A stretch of DNA of 64,000 nt, from contig MU832571.1 of assembly GCA_029204225.1 (NCBI GenBank), positions 1 through 64,000 of the forward strand, read 5' to 3'. The stretch is from Diphasiastrum complanatum. Its lineage: Eukaryota; Streptophyta; Lycopodiopsida; Lycopodiales; Lycopodiaceae. The notes under the pieces are model-generated. The model did not search any database. It had not been told where the DNA came from and worked only from the letters and a program-made list of their open reading frames with translations. Shown piece after piece: positions 55,740-64,000 of the stretch (position 1 is the first letter of the stretch; each line of letters starts with the position of its first letter). A program made the position numbers and the translations under genes.

Positions 55740-56259
55740 TAAAAGGGAAGCTCCCTAAGATCCTGCTTACAAGATAACACACAATGGAAAACACACTATG
55801 GAGAAACCACCCAACCAAGTAGAAGCAACCAATCAACTCTAGAAGCTTCACACCCAAGCCAAGGAACAAGAGGCATGAATGTATAGTGAAACCCTGGCAA
55901 TGAATCCATGATCACAATGAGGAGTAGGGCAAGTTTGGACCCAATATGTAGAGCCAAAAGCAACCTGGGCACATAGCCATGCATAGCCCTAAGTTCCCTA
56001 CACATAGATTCACCTAGAATAGAGTCCTAAGCATGGACCACCTATTCATAGAATTGTTATTGATAACTCTACACATGCATACACTGTCTCATACCTTGTC
56101 TAAACTCCATTTAGTGTGTTCTGGGCCTCACAAGGATATTACTTACTTTCGGGTCACATCCAGTATGATGTGGCATAACTAACAATTTGATTTACTGGAA
56201 TACTGTGTATCCGAGACTAGGAGTATACTGAATCCTACTTACTGGCCATGGACATAACA
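55740..56259 (-). repeat. LARD-1 3' LTR
   Basis: 520 bp, plus strand TAAAAGGGAAGC to ACATAACA; equal in length to the 5' LTR. Confidence 0.93.
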
Positions 56260-56850
56260 TTCTTCCCTCCTTATATTGCTTCTATCCTTAAAAGCTCTCT
56301 AAACATGAAAGAATAACAGGAACAGTTCTTTTAAATTTCAATGTCCACCTAGAAAATCATTATCCTTAGTCTAACTTTCACATCAAACAAGTATTAAGAG
56401 AGCTATATATAGAGCCAAAAGCATCCTAGGCACATAGCCATGCGTAGCCCTAAGTTTCCTATACATAGATTCACCTAGAATAGAGTCCTAAGCATGGACC
56501 ATCTATTCATAGAATTGCTATTGATAACTCTACACATGCATACACTGTCTCATACCTTGTCTAAACTCCATTTAGTGTGTTCTGGGCCTCACAAGGATAT
56601 TAGTTACTTTCAGGTCACATTCAGTATGATGTGGCATAACTAACAGCTTGATTTACTGGAGTATCATGTATCCAAGTCTAGGAGTATACTGAATCCTACT
56701 TATTGGTCATGGACATAACATTCTTCCCTCCTTAAACTGCTTCTATCCTTAGAAGCTCTCTAAACAGGAAAGAATTATAGTTTCTTTAACTTTCAATATT
56801 AACCGAGAAAATCAATATCCTTAGTCTGACTTTCATATCAAACAAGTACT
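55947..56850. repeat. 461-bp tandem duplication at the LARD-1 3' end
   Basis: Units at about 55947-56396 and 56408-56850, offset 461 bp, roughly 6-8% different. Each contains the first 310 bp or so of the LTR (minus sense), the polypurine tract and about 140 bp of the internal end. The element therefore has two tandem polypurine-tract/LTR-start junctions. Confidence 0.9.
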
Positions 56851-59800
56851 CAAAGATAAACCTATTTCAAATCGTTAATCTATGCTCTGGAGTACAACTC
56901 AGGTTTAAAAGTACACTAAGCGATAAATTTTCCATCTGGGTTACATTTACCACAAGTTAGCAACATCACCTCATGTAAAGCACTTACATGAAACACTGGG
57001 TGAAATAACCTAATTTAAGAGATTAAAGTTAAAAAAATAATATAATAATTATAATTACAATCTGAAATTATCCACAACTTTGACAGATAATTCATAAGCT
57101 TTCAAGTACAAATATCCTTAGAATCTAATTTGTAAGATATGATAATTCATTCAATTAGAATCTCTAGGAGAATCATTAAGATATAGAATGATTAAAACTC
57201 AACTCCGAGTATCCCAGATACTCTTTTTGAGTTAAATGCTCTTATTTCTAGCACCAAATGCCAGAAAACAACATTCATTCATCTTAATAGACTTGTCTGT
57301 CTCCTATGATAACTAGAGATCCAATCAGATGAATAACTGTACTCAAGCATCTGTAGACCATAAACTGTAGTAGAATAACATCCACTAGATAATTAAATTC
57401 TCTACAAATACTTATCTTGTAAGAATATTTGTGAGATCCTTAGGTTCTCAAATAAAATACTAGAGTAGAGATATTCAAAACACTGATTTGAATTTTTACT
57501 CAAGTAATAGATCAAGAATTAATCATCACACTTAAGAATCATCACCATTTCTTATAATCCTCAGACAATAATTAAGTATCTATTTATGATCCGTCAAGAT
57601 TTGTATGATTCATCAATCATAACTTTCTGGAATTCAAAACCATACTTAACCATTTATAAGATACTGGAGTATATGTTCCACACAACTCAGGAAAAGAAAG
57701 AATTATTCCAAAATCTTTCCCAACAGGAAGATACTGGATTTAGGAATACTTTCAAAACATGATTCTTTAACTGAAGTGCAAGATTCAAGTTCTATAAACA
57801 ACTGGTAATTAAAGATTGAACGCATACCAAAAATGAAAATCATCTTCAAGTACAAAAACTTTAGATTACAATCCAGAATCACATCTAGATACCCGAAGTC
57901 CTGTTGAATATCAATTCAGTTGTTATTCTTGGATTCATTATGATTCGTTATCCATTTGAGCTCTCTGGGATACAATCACTAATGAGCTGAGTCCCTTCCT
58001 TGACTAAGGAATACTCTATCCCAAAAATATTGTATATCCAATGCATACAATTTAACTGATGAACCAAAATGATTCACTAATCATGTGTCTTACAAGCAAT
58101 GTAATTCAAAACCATCAGTTCCCGGTAAATCCACATCACACTGATCGTTTTACCAATTAACTTCATCCTGGAGTAATCAACTACTCAAGTTAATTGCCAA
58201 TGATTCAGAAATCTCAAATGTCTAGGTGAAGAATTCAATTATACTAGTATAACACCCCATTTAGATCCTTACCCAAATCATTTATAAGTTAATCCATAAA
58301 TCTTCTATAAAAGATTTGTTAACTCTGCAAGTATCTGTCAAAACAATACTTGATCATATGTTCATGTTCACCGACTAGGTTAAGTGCACCAATAACTCTA
58401 GTAACAAGGAATACATAGTAGATTCATACAAGATTAATCGTGCACACATGTGAATAATCTCACTATGACCCAGTACATAAACACATTTTCATCTGGCAGA
58501 TTCCTCTAGAACCCAAATATGTTACTCACATATCTCACTAAGATCTTGTAACTCAGCTACAAAATATTTTCCATTTCTCATGAGTAAATAACATATCTGG
58601 AAAATCTCGGAGACAAATAAAATTCACTCTCAACAGTTTTCCAATCCCACTTACCTCTAATTACATAATTTCTCCCATTGATTAACCTCTCACACACAGG
58701 ACTTTTCCTTCAAATATTTTCACTCTGAGTGATAGAAACTACTATTCCATCGAAATTCATTTATGCAACAGAGATATTCCATGGTTTAGAAAATTGAAAC
58801 ATTTTAGCCTTAGAATTTATTTGAATTCCAAGTCTATTCCTACAAGTAGTAATTTTTATGACATAACAGTCTTTTAGAAGAATAACTTCATGCTGGAAAG
58901 AATCATAAAATTAGTGTGATATCTTATATTCAAAAAATTACTAAGAAGTAAAGAATTAATTAAGACAGCGAGAAATAGATTTGAAGGCCTTTGATTTTGT
59001 AAATAATGAGATACCACATTGGGATCTAGATTAAACCTCAAAATTTTCCAAAATACCTCACATTTGATCGAATGGTTTTCTTCTTTCCCATATCGCGACT
59101 AGGTAGTAAAACACACCATTGATCATCAGATCTTTACAGTCCTAGAATTTCTTTTCCAAAATCATTGACGTCCCATACCATTAGCTTTTCCTTCCAAAAA
59201 ACCCTTAACTGCCTTATCTGATATTCTAGAGATCCACGGATCATCTAGCTGTCCTACAATCACTATAGGAAATTATCTCTTGTTTCCAAACACTAGAGAA
59301 TCCATTTTATTTGGATGACTGGCATGTCTAACAGATGGATACCCATAATCTACATCTGATTATGTGACTTAGATAGAAGAATTAACATGGTTCACTATTA
59401 CACTCTAAACCTTTCTGGTTATTGACAAGCTTCGAAACCCTACTGATGCATCAAATCTAGAGACAAGCTTCTGTCAACTAACAGATCCAATGTAATCCAC
59501 GTATCATATTCCACTTCTAAACCTCACAATTGACATCCAAAACTGTGGATAACTCAATGGTTACAAAGATATCAGTTACGAATTCATCTGAATGAATTCT
59601 AACCAAAAAATTAATAACTAGTATTAAGCAATTATTTACAGGGATTACCAAAATCCTAACTGCGAAATACATTTTCCAATCACACTTACTACCTCTGATG
59701 TCCACTCTTCTTCCCTCCTTAGAATTTTTAGTTCCTTGAAAAGCTATTTCAGCTAAGGTACCAAGAAGACGTAATGACATTAGTAAATGTTTAAAAAAAC

Positions 59801-62134
59801 TAATTACTGTAGAAAAAAGTCTAAAACAATTTCATTTATGTCCTATACCTAGGCTTAATATCTGATATATCAAAAATCATTTACTAGTATATGAAATAGT
59901 ACTAATTTGATCATTTGAATATAATTCACCATAGGATTTTACTGGAAATGAAATCAGTTATTTTCTTTTTTATTGACTGGTTTGGCATTACTCCGTTAAT
60001 ATTGACAAAACCTATCCAAACATGAAATTGCATGAATGGAAATCCCATCCATAGGATTTCAGTATTTCTTGAACCGTAACCTGTCAGATTTACTGACTAG
60101 ATGAAGAATAGTATTGCCAGTCATTCAACGTAATCATTTCATATTATTTGACGATTTTAATTCAATTTCACGAGTATCTTGCACAAACGTTCACTTGACT
60201 GATTTCTATCGATCAATATTGATTAGAAAACTTATCAGACAACTGATTTCCAATTATCAAATGGAAATTCAACAAGAAAAAAAATTAAAACTTTCAATCT
60301 GGGAGTTCAACTCCAAAGTTAAAAAATGACAGCACAGTAAAAACTGTTGGCAATTCATTGCGGTTCCTTCTGTCAATTTTAACTTATCTATGACCGAGAA
60401 ATAATTTAGACTTAGTGAGAACACTGTGATCAATTCTGACTGATATAATCAGTTTAATCAATTCACTAATCTAAACTAATTCCATAGATAACAAAAAAAT
60501 GACCGAAATTTTGATTTTTTTTGAAAAACTCAATTTTTGCTTTATTTTACATAATTCGAAAATTCTGACGAAAATACCGTTAGTACAAAAGGCAATTGAA
60601 GTCGAAAAAATTGAAACACTGTCTGATTCCTAATGCTACTAACCCAATGTCAAACTGGCATACAAAGCACACTACATCAGTCATAAACGTCATTACGGAA
60701 TTTTTAACGTAAACTTTAGTATTACGAAATTTGTCAGCCATTAACACTAATTTGTGACCCAACTGTCAAAGCACATGTGTATGACCACTCAAATTGATTG
60801 TAAATCCCTCATGCATGTCAGAATCACTCTGAGAATCAGCATGCAACCAATCCATGCAAGCACAATACTACAAATCAGGGAAATGACTGGCATGCAATCA
60901 GAACAATTTCAAATTTTGCCAATTTTACTCAAAAAACTGCAAAACTTCAGATGATCATAACTTTGGCTACAAGACACCAAACTGGGTGCTATAAAGCTCA
61001 ATATAGAGGGAGACCAAGTGAACAAGATTCTTGCCACATCAGCTTGCCACCTAGACTTCACATGTGTGAGATCAGAGTGTTTGAAAACTGTAGTAGGGCA
61101 CACTTCCACAAGAAAGAATCATGCAAAAACGTGCAAACACCCATCCTCGCCCAAAATTGATGCTACCAATAGTCTTAAACAATCAATTAGACTTCCATGA
61201 AGCATTCATATTGATCCTAAGATGCAGTATAGGCTGAGAACGAAGATTTCTTGATTTGTAAAAGTCAAAATAGCTTCAAACTTGATGGAGATGGTGCATA
61301 AGCCACCGGCCATCAATTCACAGGTCTGATAGGTTGCTGGGAAGGTAAAAATCATGCTGTAATTAATTCCAGAATGATCTCCTTTTGAATTTGGAGAGAT
61401 CCGTCCCCATAAAATCACCAAAAATGGTCATTTTTTGAAATTTTTTGACTTCCTACAAGTTCAATTGCTGGAATTCTTGGTTCTAACTTCAAGGAAAGCT
61501 TCAAAAGACTTTGATGCACCTCTTTACAAGCTCTACATGGTGTTTCACAGCCACCTACTGTCCAACTTTATGAGAAAACAAGCCAAAATTATGATTTTTG
61601 GCTATTTTTCGGTTTTTTCATCACCCTAAAGTGGAAATTCATGACATTCAACTCTTTCTCTAACACATGCAAACCATTTTACAGAATTACAACCATCTAA
61701 TTGATCTGATCTTGCTGGATTTTGGTTCTTACTATCTATTTTGTGCCAAAAAGCATGAAAAACCAAGCAATTTTGACCAAAACATAGCCTAGAATCCTAA
61801 ATCATTGGAGAGAACCAGCATGCACCATTAATTTCATCATTAATGAATCCTAAAATGAAAGTACACTTGCTAGAAAATTCAGATCTACCAAAGATATGAT
61901 CTACACAAGGAAAAGCTCCAAAAAAGCATCACAAATTGGCCTTCAAGGACAATTCTCCATAAAACCAAAAAGAATCCAAAGATTAATGGATCTTAGCGAC
62001 ATGCAAAATGAAACTGGGATAGTACACCCACTTGCACACTTGCTATCCACCTTGGAAGAGAATTCCCATGGATCCAATCCAAAATTTCGACGAAAGGTAG
62101 CCCTTCTCCATGTTCTCCAATCTTCGTAATCCTT
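56851..62134 (-). other. LARD-1 internal region
   Basis: AT-rich, non-coding. No recognisable domain on either strand. 59529-62134 is the right-copy partner of 1-2603. Confidence 0.85.
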
Positions 62135-62146
62135 GCTTTGATACCA
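62135..62146 (-). other. Primer binding site of LARD-1
   Basis: TGGTATCAAAGC on the minus strand, one base from the LTR. The same single mismatch to the canonical site is present in copy 1 (2604-2615). Confidence 0.88.
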
Positions 62147-62147
62147 A

Positions 62148-62667
62148 TAAAAGGGAATCTCCCTAAGATCCTGCTTACAAGATAACACACAATGGAAAAC
62201 ACACTATGGAGCAACCACCCAACCAAGTAGAAGCAACCAATCAACTCTGGAAGCTTCACCCCCAAGCCAAGAAACACGAGGCATGAATGTAGAGTGAAAC
62301 CCTGGCAATGAATCCATGATCACAATGAGTAGGGCGAGTTTGGACCCAATATATAGAGCCAAAAGCAACCTGGGCAGATAGCCATGCATAGCCCTAAGTT
62401 CCCTATACATAGATTCACCTAGAATAGAGTCCTAAGCATGGACCACCTATTCATAGAATTGCTATCAATAACTCTACACATACATACACTGTCTCATACC
62501 TTGTCTAAACTCCATTCAGCGTGTTCTGGGCCTCACAAGGATATTAGTTACTTTCGGGTCACATCCAGTATGATGTGACATAACTAACAACTTGATTTAC
62601 TGGAGTACCGTGTATCCAAGACTAGGAGTATACTGAATCCTACTTACTGGTCATGGACATAATAACA
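62148..62667 (-). repeat. LARD-1 5' LTR
   Basis: 520 bp, ends TAAAAGGG and AATAACA on the plus strand, followed by the CTTTA duplication. Confidence 0.93.
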
Positions 62668-64000
62668 CTTTAGCACATGTAGCTCCATCAAGAGTATTCT
62701 TAGCCATAAGTGCTCTTTAGTTGTTAAAGTCAATGTCTTGTACTTGGCTTCACAAGAAGATAGTGAGATAGTATCTTGCTTTTTGGAAAGCCAAGATATT
62801 ACTCCTCCACAAAGGAATATTGAAAATGCACTAATGGACTTTCTATCCATCTTGTCACCTGTAAAATCGGAATTCGAGCAGGCTCTCAAGTGCAAGTTAG
62901 ATCCTTCATAAAGTATGCCAAAAAATCTAGTACTAGAAACATATCTAAGCACTCTCTTGGCACTTTTCCAATGATGCACTAAAGGAGCTTGCATACTTTG
63001 ACTCAACTTGCTTACACAAAAACTTAAGTCAGGTCTAGTGATGGTTAAATAGGTTAGGGAGCCTATAAGCTTTCTAAAGAGGGTGATGTCCTCAAAGGAT
63101 GCTTCATCACCTTCATTAGTTGCTTTCACAACATGCTCCATAGGGGTGTCAATCCCCTTACAATATTTCATACCAAACTTTTCAAGAATGGAAGTAGCAT
63201 ACTTAGATTGACTTATGAAAGTACAATTGCTACTTCTAGACACTTCTATCCCAAGAATAAACTTTAGGAAGCCTAGATCTACCATCTTGAACTCACTAGA
63301 TAAATCAACTTTTACTTTGCCTATGCCTTCGTCATCATTTCCTGTCATAATAATGTCATCAACATAAAGCACCAAAATGATTATCTTTCCTTCATTACAT
63401 TTGAAATATAAAGAAGGCTCATAAGCACTTGGTACAAAGCCAAGGGAATAGAGAAAATCATGCAACCTAGAGTACCAAGCTCTAGGTGCTTGCTTCAAGC
63501 CATATAGGCTCTTCCTTAAGTAGCACACTATTTGCTCCTCACCAACCTTGATGAAGCCCTCAGGTTGCATCATGTAGATTTCCTCTTCTAAGAAGCCATT
63601 CAAGAGAGCATTTGTCACATCCATTTGGTAGACATCCCACTTGAAACAAAGTAGCAATGCAAATGATTAATCTAATAGTTACAAGCTTAGCTATAGGTGC
63701 AAATGTTTCTTCATAATCCATCCCTTTTACTTGAAGAAATCCTTTAGCAACAAGCCTAGCCTTGTACTTACTAATAGGTCCATCTTGATTATACTTTATT
63801 CTATAAATCCACTTACATGCAAGTGGCTTCTTCCCTCTTGGAAGATTTACAAGATTCCAAGTATGATTTTCTTCTAATGCATCATACTCTACTTGCATTG
63901 CATCTCTCCAAACTTTAGATCTATATGCTTCTTCCAAAGATGATGGTTCTTCAAGCAATGTAACTAAGAAGGAGTAAGAGGTAGAAGATGTAGAGTCTTC
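62668..64000 (-). pseudogene. Copia-A copy 2 pol, reverse transcriptase and RNase H part
   Basis: Same broken reading as 3137-4466: YVDD near 63358, KSLYGLKQAPRAWY near 63500, and the same frameshift near 63560-63660. The shared lesions show that both copies descend from one already-dead element. Confidence 0.94.

Larger units (their letters stand above)
55740..62667 (-). mobile_element. LARD-1, complete 6.9-kb non-coding LTR retrotransposon
   Basis: 6928 bp with 520-bp LTRs (55740-56259 and 62148-62667), perfect TSD CTTTA (55735-55739 and 62668-62672), primer site 62135-62146, and polypurine tract AAGGAGGGAAGAA at 56260-56272 (minus). The 5.9-kb interior has no ORF over about 100 codons and nothing like gag or pol. 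This fits a large retrotransposon derivative that depends on proteins from another element. The LTR ends (TG...TA) and the primer site give no family; the 5-bp TSD fits either superfamily. LTRs differ by about 5% over the part compared. Confidence 0.92.
54621..64000 (-). mobile_element. Copia-A copy 2, right end outside the window
   Basis: 3' LTR 54621-55455, polypurine tract, RNase H end (55516-55734), LARD-1 insertion (55740-62667), then pol continuing to the window edge. TSD TAATG at 54616-54620. The sequence beyond 64000 should be the rest of pol and the 5' LTR. Confidence 0.94.
59529..64000. repeat. Right copy of the long direct repeat (pair of 1-4466)
   Basis: See 1-4466. Distinguishing differences include an extra CT near 59553, single-base changes near 59587, 59744, 59768 and 59813, and an extra 3 bp near 63968. 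Confidence 0.97.

Noticed and set aside
61993-62277. Minus-strand ORF of 94 codons next to the LARD-1 primer site as a possible gag
   Set aside because: It overlaps the LTR and primer site, lacks gag motifs and is not longer than expected by chance.

Overview
The window is AT-rich nuclear DNA from a land plant. The evidence is plant-type Ty1/copia and Ty3/gypsy LTR retrotransposons primed by initiator-methionine tRNA, a CACTA (En/Spm, TNP2-like) transposase with GT-AG introns, and a germin-like gene. I cannot name the species. The dense nesting of old elements suggests a large, repeat-rich genome. Nothing looks bacterial or organellar, and I saw no rRNA, tRNA or CRISPR. Family names (Copia-A to E, LARD-1) are local labels. 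Boundaries come from reading LTR ends, primer binding sites (PBS), polypurine tracts (PPT) and target-site duplications (TSD) by eye.

Layout. 1-3136: right part of a long non-coding LTR element (LARD-1, minus). 3137-14784: Copia-A copy 1 (minus), carrying a foldback MITE (6306-6684) in its gag and Copia-B (8225-14325, plus) in its 5' LTR. 14785-15790: part of an unidentified minus-strand gene. 16085-20786: decayed TNP2 transposase gene (plus). 21844-32690: wreck of a Ty3/gypsy element (plus), split by a solo LTR (23049-23583) and by Copia-C (23965-30394, minus). Copia-C has near-identical LTRs and an uninterrupted 1317-residue polyprotein. 32876-37836: a minisatellite-bearing LTR-like region, a gag-like wreck, and Copia-D and Copia-E fragments. 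37838-38812: GC-rich hairpins and minisatellites. 39229-39903: germin-like gene (minus), the only convincing intact host gene. 42950-43390 and 49131-49535: an unidentified gene split by Copia-E2 (43391-49130, minus). 51862-54107: an internally deleted Copia-B relative with a perfect TSD. 54473-54620: another piece of the unidentified minus-strand gene. 54621-64000: Copia-A copy 2 with the complete LARD-1 (55740-62667) nested in its RNase H.

The main structural result is that 1-4466 and 59529-64000 are the same sequence in the same orientation. They are about 99.7% identical by eye, and the match runs off both window edges, giving a period near 59.53 kb. The sequence right of Copia-A copy 1 (14785) and the sequence left of Copia-A copy 2 (up to 54620) carry the same TSD, TAATG. 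Joined at that TSD, they give one reading frame that stays open across the junction. So the two flanks are the two sides of a single ancestral insertion site. This means either a recent tandem duplication of a unit of about 59.5 kb or a circular or mis-joined assembly of one locus.

Relative order from the nesting: the unidentified gene was hit by Copia-A; Copia-A was then hit by LARD-1, the MITE and Copia-B; the duplication came after LARD-1. Copia-C is the youngest insertion and the only element here with intact coding capacity.
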